The notes under the pieces: model-generated | What the model was told of the DNA's origin: nothing | What the model saw: the letters and a program-made list of their open reading frames with translations, nothing else | Database searches by the model: none | Part shown: positions 1 to 8,805 of the stretch, piece by piece | Position numbering within the stretch: position 1 is the stretch's first letter | Layout of the letters: every line of letters starts with the position of its first letter | NCBI GenBank assembly: GCA_024640085.1 | Contig: JAHEFR010000001.1 | Location: forward strand, 186,001-250,000 | DNA: 64,000 nucleotides | Source: Gammaproteobacteria bacterium | GTDB lineage: Bacteria > Pseudomonadota > Gammaproteobacteria > Steroidobacterales > XN24 | Direction: 5' to 3' | Translations under genes and position numbers: made by a program

Positions 1-340
1 AGTTCCTGCGGGCGGGCGTGTCGGCTACGGTGGCATTTGGACGGCTTCCCGGGATACGCGCATCGGCGTGGCCGCCATCGGCTACGGGGATGGCTATACG
101 AGGCACCTCGGTAGCGGGACCCGTGTGATGGTGAGGGATCACCCTGCCAGCCTTGTGGGCCGGGTCTCCATGGACCTGATCACTATCGACCTGGATCAAG
201 TGCCCGAGGCACGGGTAGGCGACGAAGTGCTGCTTTGGGGCGGAGCCCTTCCGGTCGAGCGGCTGGCCAGAGCGGCCGGGACGATTCCCTATGAACTGCT
301 ATGTGGTGTTACCCAACGGGTGGCCATGCGCGTCGTATAG
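1..340 (+). CDS. alr: Alanine racemase, C-terminal part (5' end outside window)
   Basis: This is the last ~112 residues of a PLP-dependent alanine racemase, which makes D-alanine for peptidoglycan. The reading frame is open from base 2. It begins with VPAGRVGYGG, whose VGYG tyrosine is the family's second catalytic base, followed by AAIGYGDGY and GRVSMDL, both typical of the C-terminal beta domain. The PLP-lysine half lies upstream of the window. The gene ends 22 bases before a convergent FHA gene. In many gammaproteobacteria alr lies beside dnaB and radA; here radA lies 2.6 kb further on. Confidence 0.95.
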   Translation, partial: VPAGGRVGYGGIWTASRDTRIGVAAIGYGDGYTRHLGSGTRVMVRDHPASLVGRVSMDLITIDLDQVPEARVGDEVLLWGGALPVERLARAAGTIPYELLCGVTQRVAMRVV

Positions 341-362
341 GACTCGGCCGGAAGCGCGTCGG

Positions 363-1061
363 TCAGTCCGTAAAGAACCCCATCTTCACGCCCGCAAGTT
401 CGATGACGTCACTGTCTTCAAGTCGCCGGGCATTGCCGCCCAGGATATCGCCGTTGACGGTGGGGGATGTGTCTGTACCTTGCCCTGACACCTGCACGAT
501 GTAGTAGCCATCGGATCGACGGGTTATCGCCACGACCTGGCCGCCCGCGCGACCGAGTGTGGTGAGGGCCTTGACGAGTTCGAGTTCGCGTCCCGCGAAT
601 TGCCCGGTAAGGACCTGCAACCTGGCGACCCGCATTGGCACTCCGGTTGACCCGCTTTTCCCGCCCGCCGCTTCCTCGACGGCTGCCCGGGCATGGGACA
701 GGGCAACCTCGTTCTGGGTGCGGGGGTTGATCACCATTGTCTTTTCGAATTCTTCGTTGGCGGCGTCGTCGGCGTTTTCGTCGGCGAACTTGATCTGATG
801 CTGGCCGATGGTGATGACGTCCCCGTGCTGCAGGGCGTGCTTCTTGATAAGCCTGCCGTTGACGTAGGTGCCGTTGGTACTGTTGAGATCCTCCAGGAAC
901 GAGTCGTTGAGGATATTGATGATCAGGGAATGGTGGCCACTGACGGCGGGATTGTCGATTCGCACGTCGTTATCGGGGAGCCGGCCCACCGTGTACCGCT
1001 CCTTGGTCATGTTGTACTCGGCGAGTACCTGGCCATCCAGACTGAGAATGAGTCGCGACAT
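363..1061 (-). CDS. FHA-domain protein, probably two FHA modules
   Basis: A 232-residue cytoplasmic protein with no signal or membrane segment. Residues ~24-90 form a canonical phosphothreonine-binding FHA domain: GRLPDNDVRI, then S-x-x-H (SGHH) and LNSTNGTYVNG. Residues ~145-230 look like a second, diverged FHA fold (LGRAGGQ, PTVNGD, LEDSDVIELAG) that lacks the S-x-x-H pair. It is the last gene of a three-gene run after a Ser/Thr kinase and a PP2C phosphatase, 11 bases downstream of the latter. It is probably a reader or substrate of that phosphorylation pair; the target is unknown. Confidence 0.9.
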   Translation of the reverse strand: MSRLILSLDGQVLAEYNMTKERYTVGRLPDNDVRIDNPAVSGHHSLIINILNDSFLEDLNSTNGTYVNGRLIKKHALQHGDVITIGQHQIKFADENADDAANEEFEKTMVINPRTQNEVALSHARAAVEEAAGGKSGSTGVPMRVARLQVLTGQFAGRELELVKALTTLGRAGGQVVAITRRSDGYYIVQVSGQGTDTSPTVNGDILGGNARRLEDSDVIELAGVKMGFFTD

Positions 1062-1072
1062 CTTCGTCCCGC

Positions 1073-1921
1073 TTATCGGATAAGGCTCTTGATGCGGTCT
1101 ACGAGCCCTGGTTTCTCCGCAAACGAACTCTTGACCTCGGCCAGCGATACAGTGACGTTGTCACGACCGCCATTCTCGTTCGCAAGCTCGATCAGTTGTT
1201 CAGCTACGGTCTGAAGATTAGCACTAAAAGTACTGATAGTTAAATGAATATCTTCATCTTCCACCATGTCTGTCAGGCCGTCCGAGCAGAGCAGGAAGAT
1301 GTCCCCCGGCAGAACGGTCCCTTCCTGGACCTCGACCTCCACAGTGGACTCCACGCCCAGGGCGCGGGTGACGTAATTGCGATTAGTCGAGCGTTGAGCT
1401 TCCTCCGGCGAGTAGAAACCCCGATCTACCAGTTCCTGAAGTAGCGAGTGATCGAGGGTGAGCTGCTCCAGTCGATCGTCTCGATGGCGATAGGCACGGG
1501 CATCGCCGACATGAGCGATGGAGACCTTATCGTCATAAAACAGACAGGCCGCGAAGGTCGTCCCCATGCCCTTGCATTGCGGCTGGCTCTGGGCCGTCTG
1601 CCAGATGATCTTGTTGGCGCGGCTGACAGCATTCCGCAGAGTGATGCTCTGCCTGAGCAGACCGGATTCCGAATCGACCTCGCCGCGTGCTTCCCGGGCC
1701 ACGCCATCGCGCACCAGATTCATGACGGTCTTTATGGCAAGTTCCGATGCAACTTCGCCGGCGTTGTAACCCCCCATTCCGTCCGCCACGGCGACCAGCC
1801 CGATATCCATGTCGGCGGCCGAGGCGTCCTCGTTGTGGTCCCTGATCCGGCCGGTGTCCGTATGATGGACGACGTTGATCTTGCCCCTCAGGCTTTGGCT
1901 GCCGCCGGGTTTCCCATTCAT
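1073..1921 (-). CDS. PP2C-type Ser/Thr protein phosphatase (Stp/PrpC-like)
   Basis: A metal-dependent PP2C phosphatase of 282 residues. Visible metal and phosphate-site motifs are RDHNEDA, ADGMGGY, GDARAYR, DGLTDMV and GGRDNVT, in the usual order. The start at 1921 is chosen because its ATG overlaps the kinase stop (ATGA at 1918-1921), which implies translational coupling; an upstream in-frame start at 1942 would add seven residues. It should reverse phosphorylation by the adjacent kinase. There is no membrane segment, so the phosphatase is cytosolic. Confidence 0.93.
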   Translation of the reverse strand: MNGKPGGSQSLRGKINVVHHTDTGRIRDHNEDASAADMDIGLVAVADGMGGYNAGEVASELAIKTVMNLVRDGVAREARGEVDSESGLLRQSITLRNAVSRANKIIWQTAQSQPQCKGMGTTFAACLFYDDKVSIAHVGDARAYRHRDDRLEQLTLDHSLLQELVDRGFYSPEEAQRSTNRNYVTRALGVESTVEVEVQEGTVLPGDIFLLCSDGLTDMVEDEDIHLTISTFSANLQTVAEQLIELANENGGRDNVTVSLAEVKSSFAEKPGLVDRIKSLIR

Positions 1922-2739
1922 GCGGTCATCGTCCTGGCACACCCCCTCAGCACGGCTGCCATCTGGGCGCCGTCGGTGAACCGGTCCTCCGGTCGCTTCT
2001 GCAAGGCCTTGTCGATGATTTCGCCGAGCACCGGGTCAAGGTCACCGCGCACCTCCGACAGGGGCGTGTGAGGCAGTGCGATTATGCTTTGCATCAAACC
2101 CACCATCGACTCCGACCGGAAAGGCAGTCTACCCGCCAACAACTGGTATAGGGTAACACCAAGGGAAAAGAGGTCAGAAGTGGATTTTACCGATATACCG
2201 GCCAGCTGTTCGGGTGATTTGAAAGAGGGCGTGCCGAGCACGAGGCCCGTCCGGGTGCGTCCTGAATCGGTGATGTGGGCAAACCCGAAGTCGGTGATCT
2301 TGAGGCGGTCGGTCACCGGGTCATAGATGATGTTGGCCGGCTTTATGTCTCTGTGGATGACATTCTCTCCGTGGGCGTAATGTAGGGCGTCGGCCGCCCT
2401 GGCGGTCAGATCCAGCACATCCGATGCCGGTAGACGCTCGAGTTCCGATGCGTATCGGCTGAGCGGATGACCGTCCACCTTCTCCATGGCGACCCAGGCG
2501 ACCCCGTTGTCCTCGCCGGTCTCCAATACCCGTCGTATGCATGGGTGCTGCAGCCGCGCCGCGGCCTCGGCCTCCCGGAAAAAGCGTTTCCGAACCTCGT
2601 CTCGATCCCGCGGTTCGAACTCGGTGGTCAGCGCGAGGGTCTTGATCACGACAGTTTCGCTCTCGGGCTTGCACGCGAGGTACAGCGCGCCCAGCGGCGC
2701 CTTGCCAATCTCCCGCTTCAGTTCGTATTGGCCAAACAT
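1918..2739 (-). CDS. Hanks-type Ser/Thr protein kinase, cytosolic
   Basis: A 273-residue kinase made almost entirely of the catalytic domain. Catalytic residues are present: VIK lysine K33, HRDIKPAN with D131 and N136, DFG with D150, then GTPSFKSPEQ in the activation segment. The glycine loop is IGKAPLG, with Ala in place of the middle glycine of GxGxxG. There is no transmembrane helix, PASTA or other sensor domain, unlike PknB/Stk1 kinases. It is the first gene of the kinase-phosphatase-FHA operon and diverges from radA. It is probably active; its signal and substrates cannot be read from sequence. Confidence 0.93.
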   Translation of the reverse strand: MFGQYELKREIGKAPLGALYLACKPESETVVIKTLALTTEFEPRDRDEVRKRFFREAEAAARLQHPCIRRVLETGEDNGVAWVAMEKVDGHPLSRYASELERLPASDVLDLTARAADALHYAHGENVIHRDIKPANIIYDPVTDRLKITDFGFAHITDSGRTRTGLVLGTPSFKSPEQLAGISVKSTSDLFSLGVTLYQLLAGRLPFRSESMVGLMQSIIALPHTPLSEVRGDLDPVLGEIIDKALQKRPEDRFTDGAQMAAVLRGCARTMTA

Positions 2740-2910
2740 ACGCTAGAGCCTGCCAAGCTTTACCTTCGAAGTCCGGCCTTTCTAGCATCGGGCCGCCGCC
2801 AGAGCAACGACTCAATTAACACTCCGGGGTATTCGATTTCGGCAAGACAGGTTGCGTATCGCGAGGTACAGTCGACCTTTCGATACATTACGAGTGAGCT
2901 CGTGTCCCCT

Positions 2911-4260
2911 ATGGCGAAACAGCGTCGCGAATTCGTATGCGGAGAGTGTGGCGCGAGTGCGCCCCGGTGGCAGGGCCAGTGCCCGGGCTGCGGGCAATGG
3001 AACACCTTGCAGGAGTCGGTACAGGCCCCGCGCGCTGACCGGAGGGCCGGCGGCTACGCCGGCGAGGCGCCCGCTGCGCTGGAGGCGATCGGCGAGGACG
3101 CGGACATCCGGACGCGGGTGGGCATCGGTGAGTTGGACCGGGTGCTGGGTGGCGGCCTGGTACCGGGGTCCGTCACGCTGCTGGGCGGCGATCCGGGGAT
3201 CGGCAAATCGACGCTATTGCTGCAAGCGGGCGCGCGGCTGGCCGGACAGATCCCGGTGCTGTACGTCACCGGAGAGGAGTCGTCGCGGCAGGTAGCCCTG
3301 AGGGCTCGCCGGCTCGGTGTTTCCGCGGCGTCGCTGCAGGTCCTCTGCGAGACCTGTCTGGAGGCCATGCTCGCAACTGCGGGCTCGTCCCGGCCAGGCG
3401 CCATGATCATCGACTCCATCCAGACCGTCTACACGGAAACTTTGGACAGTGCGCCCGGGGCAGTAGGCCAACTCCGCGAGTGCACCGCCAGGCTGGTCCG
3501 GTTTGCCAAACAACGGGACGTGTCAATCTTCCTTGTGGGCCACGTCACCAAGGAGGGCGCCATCGCAGGCCCCAGGGTCCTCGAGCACATGGTGGACACA
3601 GTGTTGTACTTCGAGTCGGACCCCGGGAGCCGGCTGCGCATCGTCAGGGCGGTCAAGAACCGCTTCGGCGCGGCCAACGAGATCGGGGTTTTCGCCATGA
3701 CCGAGGACGGCCTGCGCGAGGTCCGGAATCCGTCGGCGATCTTCTTGTCGGGCCACTCGGATCCTGTCCCCGGCAGCGTCGTGATGGTGGCGCGGGAGGG
3801 CAGCCGGCCGCTGCTTCTGGAAGTCCAGGCTCTGGTGGACGGGAGCTATGGCAGCAACCCGCGGCGGGTCGCCGTGGGGCTGGACGCCGGCCGGCTGGCA
3901 CTGCTGTTGGCGGTTCTGCATCGCCACGCCGGTGTGGCGATGTACGATCAGGATGTCTTCGTCAACGTGGTGGGTGGCGTGCGCGTAGGGGAGACCGCGG
4001 CCGACCTGCCGGTCGTACTGGCGGCCCTGGCGAGTCTGCGGGACCGGGTCGTGCCGAGGGATACGGTCGCCTTTGGCGAAATCGGCCTGGCCGGGGAAAT
4101 CCGTCCCGTACCGTTCGGCGAGGAGCGTCTGCAGGAGGCGTCAAAGCACGGTTTCACCAGGGCCGTGGTGCCGGCGTCCAACGTGCCCCGGACTCCCGTC
4201 AAGGGACTGGAACTGGTACCGGTCAGGCGGTTATCCGAGGCAATCGAAGCGATTTTCTGA
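2911..4260 (+). CDS. radA: DNA repair protein RadA (Sms)
   Basis: RadA is a RecA-like ATPase that helps branch migration and recombination intermediate processing. The 449-residue product fits the family. Residues 10-27 form the zinc finger (CGEC and CPGC pairs). Walker A GGDPGIGKST is at ~92-101, the RadA-specific KNRFG motif follows in the middle, and the C-terminal third is the Lon-protease-like domain. The frame stays open far upstream, but the start at 2911 gives the conserved N-terminus MAKQRREFVCGECG. It diverges from the kinase cassette and converges on the corB-like gene. Confidence 0.97.
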   Translation: MAKQRREFVCGECGASAPRWQGQCPGCGQWNTLQESVQAPRADRRAGGYAGEAPAALEAIGEDADIRTRVGIGELDRVLGGGLVPGSVTLLGGDPGIGKSTLLLQAGARLAGQIPVLYVTGEESSRQVALRARRLGVSAASLQVLCETCLEAMLATAGSSRPGAMIIDSIQTVYTETLDSAPGAVGQLRECTARLVRFAKQRDVSIFLVGHVTKEGAIAGPRVLEHMVDTVLYFESDPGSRLRIVRAVKNRFGAANEIGVFAMTEDGLREVRNPSAIFLSGHSDPVPGSVVMVAREGSRPLLLEVQALVDGSYGSNPRRVAVGLDAGRLALLLAVLHRHAGVAMYDQDVFVNVVGGVRVGETAADLPVVLAALASLRDRVVPRDTVAFGEIGLAGEIRPVPFGEERLQEASKHGFTRAVVPASNVPRTPVKGLELVPVRRLSEAIEAIF

Positions 4261-4275
4261 GCCGCATCGCCGGAT

Positions 4276-5541
4276 TCACTCCTTCGCTTCCGGTGGTCGC
4301 ACCCTGACGGACTTGATTGCATTGCCGGCAGCCTGCATGACCTGCATGACGTATCCGTCGATGGTGAGCCTGACGCCTGCGTCCGGGATGGTCTCCATTC
4401 GCTCCAGGATCAGCCCGTTGAGAGTCTTGGGGCCTTCGACGGGCAGACGCCAACGCATGGTCCGGTTCAGTTCGCGGACGTTCGCGCTGCCCTGGACCAC
4501 AAAGCTTCCGTCATCCTCGGGCTGAACCTCGCGGTAGACGTCCGAGGGGTCGGTGGTGAACTCGCCAACGATCTCCTCGAGGATATCGTCCAGGGTGACC
4601 AGGCCCTGGATATCCCCATATTCGTCGACCACCAGGGCGACCCTGCGCTTGATCCGCTGGAAGTTGACCAGTTGATGCTGTAACGGGGTCCCCTCGGGCA
4701 CGTAGTAGGCGTCGCGGACGCGTTCTTCCAGGATAGCGGGAGACAGGTCGCCGTCGGCCACGTCCTTGAGAATGGTACGCAGATGGAGCACGCCGATCGT
4801 CTGATCCAGTTCTCCGCGATAGACCACCAGGCGAGTGTGCTGGCTGTCCTCCAGTTGCTCCACGATATCGTCCCAGTCGTCGTCCAGGTCGATGCCGACG
4901 ATCTCGTTTCGGGGCACCATGATGTCGTCCACCGTGACCTTGCCCAGATCCAGGATGCTGACGAGCATCTGACGGTGACGTCCCGGGATCAGGGCGCCGG
5001 CTTCCGCCACTACTGTCCTCAGCTCTTCCTTGCTGAGCGTTTGTGCGGTGCCCTGGTCGGTCTTTACTCCGATGATCCTCAGCAGGCCGTTGGCCAACAG
5101 GTTGACGACCCAGACCACGGGGTAGGTGATGCGAAGCAGCGGTACATAGACGAAGGCGGCCGGAAACGCCAGCCGTTCGGGCCGGAGAGCAGCCAGGGTC
5201 TTTGGCGTCACCTCGGCGAAGATCAGGATCACCAGAGTCAGGATGCCGGCGCCGACCGCCACCGCCGCCTCGCCGCCGGTCCTGAGCGCGATGATCGTGA
5301 CCAGCGACGAAGCCAGGATATTGACGAAATTGTTTCCCAGCAGGATCAGGCCGATGAGCCGGTCGGGTCGTCGCAGCAGGATCTCGACAAGCTGCGCGCC
5401 CTTATGCCCCTCCTTGGCGCGGTGACGCAACCGGTAGCGATTGATACTCATCAGCGCCGTCTCGGTGCCCGAGAAAAACGCGGACAGCAGAATCAGGACC
5501 GCGAGAACCCCAAACAGGGTTTCCAGCGTCACGTCGTCCAA
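4276..5541 (-). CDS. CNNM/CorB-family membrane protein with CBS pair (YfjD-like)
   Basis: A 421-residue inner-membrane protein of the HlyC/CorC (CNNM) family, linked in other bacteria to magnesium or cobalt export and resistance. Residues ~1-190 are the DUF21 membrane domain with three or four hydrophobic helices and the signature SGTETALMSIN. Residues ~205-325 carry two CBS modules (MVPRNEIVGID, VVDEYGDIQGLV). Residues ~340-415 are the CorC/HlyC C-terminal domain. It lies downstream of a ypjD-like gene on the same strand, the arrangement seen beside ffh in many gammaproteobacteria. The transported ion is inferred from family only. Confidence 0.93.
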   Translation of the reverse strand: MDDVTLETLFGVLAVLILLSAFFSGTETALMSINRYRLRHRAKEGHKGAQLVEILLRRPDRLIGLILLGNNFVNILASSLVTIIALRTGGEAAVAVGAGILTLVILIFAEVTPKTLAALRPERLAFPAAFVYVPLLRITYPVVWVVNLLANGLLRIIGVKTDQGTAQTLSKEELRTVVAEAGALIPGRHRQMLVSILDLGKVTVDDIMVPRNEIVGIDLDDDWDDIVEQLEDSQHTRLVVYRGELDQTIGVLHLRTILKDVADGDLSPAILEERVRDAYYVPEGTPLQHQLVNFQRIKRRVALVVDEYGDIQGLVTLDDILEEIVGEFTTDPSDVYREVQPEDDGSFVVQGSANVRELNRTMRWRLPVEGPKTLNGLILERMETIPDAGVRLTIDGYVMQVMQAAGNAIKSVRVRPPEAKE

Positions 5542-5619
5542 GCTGCGGGACTCCTCCGGGAGGACAGTGGGGTTTTAGTGTGGTGCAGCCTTTCGCGGCC
5601 TGTCAAATGGCCGCTCCGG

Positions 5620-6426
5620 TCAGCCCCACTGGCGCTGCAAGATGACCTCGAGTACCAGACGGCTGCCGAAATAGGCCAGCACGAGGAGACCGTAGCCGGC
5701 CAGGGTCCAGTGGATGGCCTTGCGCCCGCGCCATCCCAGCCGCCAGCGCCCGACCAGCAGGATTCCGAAAACCAGGAGGGCGATGATCGAGAGGGCCGTC
5801 TTGTGGACCAGGTGCTGGGCGAACACGTTGTCAACGAATATCAGGCCGCTGAACACGGAAAGGGTCAGCAGAACGACCCCGGCGTGGATGGTGGTGAACA
5901 GCACCTGCTCCATGGTCACCAGGGGTGGGAGCACGCTGAGCCAGCCACCTGCGCTGCGCCGTCGCAGCGCCCGGTCCTGGACATAGACCAGCACTGCGAT
6001 CAGGGCACCGACGGACAGCAGCGTATAGGCGATCACTGAGATAGCGATATGGGCCTTCATCTCCCAGCCCAGGCCCTCGAGGATATGGTCGAAATCCCCA
6101 ACGCCGCTGGCCAGCGCGCCGAGAGCGCCGACCGGCAGCAACACAGCCCCGAGCCCGCGCAGCCGCGGGATGGAGGCTGCCAGCACGCCAGCGAGGGCCA
6201 GACCGAAGCCGATCATCGAGAATACGTTGGCGATGCTCAATTCTGCGCCCTCGGCCGTCCGCACGGAACCGGCCAGGAGGACGCCATGGAGCACCACGCC
6301 GAGGCAGCCAATCGCCACCGCGGGCAGGGCCCTGCTCGTAGCGACCGGGTCCTCGCGCCCATAGCGCAGCGCCGCCAGCATCCAGGCGGCGGCGAGGTAG
6401 CAGATCAGGATGGCGATACGAAGCAC
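5620..6426 (-). CDS. ypjD: Cytochrome c assembly-like inner membrane protein (YpjD/CorE)
   Basis: A polytopic membrane protein of 268 residues with about eight hydrophobic helices, related to the CcsA/CcmC cytochrome c assembly fold. The start is GTG at 6426. Conserved pieces include a helix followed by GWEMKAHIAISVIAYTLL and the FTTIHAGVVLLTLSVFSG region. Homologues beside ffh are called YpjD or CorE and have been implicated in cobalt/magnesium homeostasis with CorB; a direct haem role is unproven. It precedes the corB-like gene by 78 bases and diverges from ffh. Confidence 0.9.
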   Translation of the reverse strand: MLRIAILICYLAAAWMLAALRYGREDPVATSRALPAVAIGCLGVVLHGVLLAGSVRTAEGAELSIANVFSMIGFGLALAGVLAASIPRLRGLGAVLLPVGALGALASGVGDFDHILEGLGWEMKAHIAISVIAYTLLSVGALIAVLVYVQDRALRRRSAGGWLSVLPPLVTMEQVLFTTIHAGVVLLTLSVFSGLIFVDNVFAQHLVHKTALSIIALLVFGILLVGRWRLGWRGRKAIHWTLAGYGLLVLAYFGSRLVLEVILQRQWG

Positions 6427-6507
6427 GGATCAGTCTGTTGGCAGGCGGAGTCGGAGCGAGTCTGATGATGTCACAAGGACGACCCCATTAGAAGGGACCG
6501 TGGACGT

Positions 6508-6513
6508 TATAAT
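6508..6513 (+). promoter_or_regulatory. Candidate ffh -10 box
   Basis: A perfect TATAAT stands 53 bases before the ffh start in the ypjD/ffh divergent spacer. No good TTGACA match lies 16-18 bases upstream (CCATTA at the right distance), so the -35 is weak or absent. Confidence 0.45.
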
Positions 6514-6565
6514 CCCTGCCTGGACGCGTCCCCGTTCAACTTCCGCGCCGAGGTCCAGGGTCCCC

Positions 6566-7918
6566 ATGTTCGAGAGTCTTAGCGACAGGTTGTCCAGCGC
6601 CACCGCCGCCCTGACCGGCCGCGGACGGATCACTGAGGACAACATACGGGACACCCTCCGCCAGGTCCGCATGGCACTGCTGGAGGCGGACGTCGCCCTG
6701 GAAGTGGTCAAGGCTTTCATCGACAGAATCCGGGATCGAGCCGTGGGGACCGAGGTCACCAGGAGCCTGACGCCCGGTCAGGCCCTGATCAAGATCATCC
6801 ACGACGAACTCGTCAGGACCCTGGGCGAGGAGAATGCCCGCCTGAATCTGGCGGCCCAGCCGCCGGCGGTCCTCCTGCTGGCAGGCCTGCAGGGCGCCGG
6901 CAAGACCACCACCGCGGCCAAGCTGGCCCGTTTCCTGACCGAGCGGGAGACGAAAAAGGTGCTCCTTGTCAGCGTCGACGTGTATCGCCCAGCGGCCGTC
7001 CTTCAGCTGGAGCGACTGGCGACCCAGGTCGGCGCCGGCTTCGAGCCCTGTGATCCAGGGGAGGCGCCGGTGGATGTGGTCCGGAGAGCCCTGGACACGG
7101 GCCGACGCAAGGCCTATGACGCGGTCATCATCGATTCTGCGGGGCGCCTGCACGTAAACGAGGAGATGATGGCCGAGATCCGGCAGATCCATCATGCGGC
7201 GCAGCCGGTGGAGACGCTGTTCGTGGTCGACAGCATGGCTGGCCAGGACGCCGTCAAGGCGGCCCGAGCGTTCGGCGAGGCGCTCCCGCTGACCGGCGTG
7301 ATCGTCACGAAGACCGATGGCGACGCGCGCGGCGGGGTGGCGCTGTCGGTACGCCACGTCACCGGTCGGCCGATCAAGTTCCTCGGCGCCGGCGAGAAGA
7401 TCGAAGCGTTGGAGCCATTCCACCCGGACCGGGTGGCGTCCCGGATATTGGGCATGGGGGACGTGGTCAGCCTGGTCGAGGAGGTGGAGCGAAAGGTAGA
7501 CCGGCGCCAGGCGGATCGCCTGGCCAGGAAGCTCAAGACGGGCAAGGGTTTCGATCTCTCGGACCTGAGGGAACAACTCCTCCAGATGCAACAGATGGGA
7601 GGGCTCGGCGCCCTGATGGACAAACTTCCGGTCAACGTGCCTAAGGGCGTCGATACTACCGCTGGGGAGAAACAGCTGCGCCGCCAGGTGGCCGTAATCG
7701 ACTCGATGACGGTGCGGGAGCGCAGGTTCCCACGTATCATCGACGGCTCCCGCAAGCGGCGGATCGCCGCGGGCGCCGGCGTCCAGGTCCAGGACGTCAA
7801 CCGGCTCCTGAAGCAGCACAACCAGATGCAGAAGATGATGAAGAAGCTCGGCAAGGGAGGCATGGGCCGGATGATGCGGTCGATGCAGGGGCGGCTGCCG
7901 CCTGGATTTCGGCCCTGA
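6566..7918 (+). CDS. ffh: Signal recognition particle protein Ffh (SRP54)
   Basis: Ffh is the SRP GTPase that binds signal sequences of nascent membrane proteins and works with 4.5S RNA (found at 55.7 kb in this window) and FtsY. The 450-residue product has the N domain (1-~90), the G domain with [11 protein letters not shown], the DxxGR motif and [10 protein letters not shown], and a methionine-rich M domain from ~330 with runs such as QMQKMMKK and GRMMRSMQG. The G3 motif reads DSAGRLH rather than the usual DTAGRLH. The start at 6566 gives the standard [10 protein letters not shown]-terminus; the frame is open further upstream without support. Confidence 0.98.
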   Translation: MFESLSDRLSSATAALTGRGRITEDNIRDTLRQVRMALLEADVALEVVKAFIDRIRDRAVGTEVTRSLTPGQALIKIIHDELVRTLGEENARLNLAAQPPAVLLLAGLQGAGKTTTAAKLARFLTERETKKVLLVSVDVYRPAAVLQLERLATQVGAGFEPCDPGEAPVDVVRRALDTGRRKAYDAVIIDSAGRLHVNEEMMAEIRQIHHAAQPVETLFVVDSMAGQDAVKAARAFGEALPLTGVIVTKTDGDARGGVALSVRHVTGRPIKFLGAGEKIEALEPFHPDRVASRILGMGDVVSLVEEVERKVDRRQADRLARKLKTGKGFDLSDLREQLLQMQQMGGLGALMDKLPVNVPKGVDTTAGEKQLRRQVAVIDSMTVRERRFPRIIDGSRKRRIAAGAGVQVQDVNRLLKQHNQMQKMMKKLGKGGMGRMMRSMQGRLPPGFRP

Positions 7919-7924
7919 AGCCGC

Positions 7925-7952
7925 TTCCAATTCGCAGAAAATGCAGTAAAAT
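7925..7952 (+). promoter_or_regulatory. Candidate promoter for rpsP operon
   Basis: In the ffh-rpsP spacer a TAAAAT -10 (7947-7952) is preceded at 16 bases by TTCCAA (7925-7930), a poor -35. The local AT content is higher than in the flanking genes. Confidence 0.35.
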
Positions 7953-8016
7953 TACTCGTTTGACCCCTACGATGGCGCGTTGTGTGGCGCCACTGGGCTT
8001 TCGAGGATTATCCAAG

Positions 8017-8268
8017 ATGGTGACGATACGTCTTTCCCGGGGCGGCGCGAAGAAGCGGCCCTTCTATCACATCGTGGTGACGGACAGCCGTAACCGCCGC
8101 GACGGCCGCTACATCGAGCGCATCGGTTTCTTCAACCCGATCGCCACTGGAAAGGAGGAGAAGCTCAAGCTCGACCTTGACCGGGCCGATTACTGGATGG
8201 AGCAGGGGGCACGTCCTTCCGAGCGGGTCGCGGGATTGATCAAGTCGGTCCGCAAGCAGGCCGCCTGA
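8017..8268 (+). CDS. rpsP: 30S ribosomal protein S16
   Basis: An 83-residue ribosomal protein of the small subunit, starting [18 protein letters not shown], with the family motif [19 protein letters not shown] and the expected length. The start at 8017 is the conserved one; an open frame upstream to 7960 is not supported by family length. It leads the classical operon rpsP-rimM-trmD-rplS, all four genes being present and in order. The spacing to rimM is 12 bases. Confidence 0.98.
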   Translation: MVTIRLSRGGAKKRPFYHIVVTDSRNRRDGRYIERIGFFNPIATGKEEKLKLDLDRADYWMEQGARPSERVAGLIKSVRKQAA

Positions 8269-8280
8269 GGCGGTCTCCGG

Positions 8281-8805
8281 GTGGACCGCGCCGCGCCCAC
8301 ACGGGCGTACCGGCGGATCGTGATCGGCCGCGTGTCCGGAGTGTACGGGGTCCGGGGGTGGGTGAAGCTGTTCTCCTACACCGAGCCGATGGCCAATCTG
8401 CTCGATTTCAGGGAACTGCAACTCGGTAGCGGCGAAAAGTGGCGCCCCGTCGCGCTGGCGGAGGGCCGGACTCAGGGCAAGACTCTGGTCGGTCGATTCG
8501 AGGGTGTCACGGACCGGGACCAGGCCGTCGGACTGCTCGGCTTGGAGATCGCCATCCGCCGTGACCAGCTGCCCGGGACGGCGCCGGATGAAGTGTACTG
8601 GACGGATCTCATCGGCCTCGAAGTGGTCAATATCCACGGAGAGCCCCTTGGGACAGTCGATCGCCTTCTGGCGACCGGAGCCAACGACGTGCTCGTGCTC
8701 CGGGGCGAGACGGAACGGTTGATACCGTTCGTGCGGGGGACGGTGGTGAAGGAAATAGACCAGGAAGCCGGACGGATCGTGGCGGACTGGGATAAGGACT
8801 TCTGA
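8281..8805 (+). CDS. rimM: 16S rRNA processing protein RimM
   Basis: RimM is the assembly factor for the 30S head that binds S19. The 174-residue product starts with GTG. The N-terminal RimM beta-barrel (IGRVSGVYGVRGWVKLFSY, residues ~15-95) is followed by a PRC-barrel domain (DEVYWTDLIGLEV to the end, with LIPFVRGTVVKEID). Its stop shares one base with the trmD start (TGATG at 8803-8807), so the two are translationally coupled. Confidence 0.97.
   Translation: MDRAAPTRAYRRIVIGRVSGVYGVRGWVKLFSYTEPMANLLDFRELQLGSGEKWRPVALAEGRTQGKTLVGRFEGVTDRDQAVGLLGLEIAIRRDQLPGTAPDEVYWTDLIGLEVVNIHGEPLGTVDRLLATGANDVLVLRGETERLIPFVRGTVVKEIDQEAGRIVADWDKDF

Noticed and set aside
4783-6039. 418-codon plus-strand open frame
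   Set aside because: It is antisense to the corB-like and ypjD genes.
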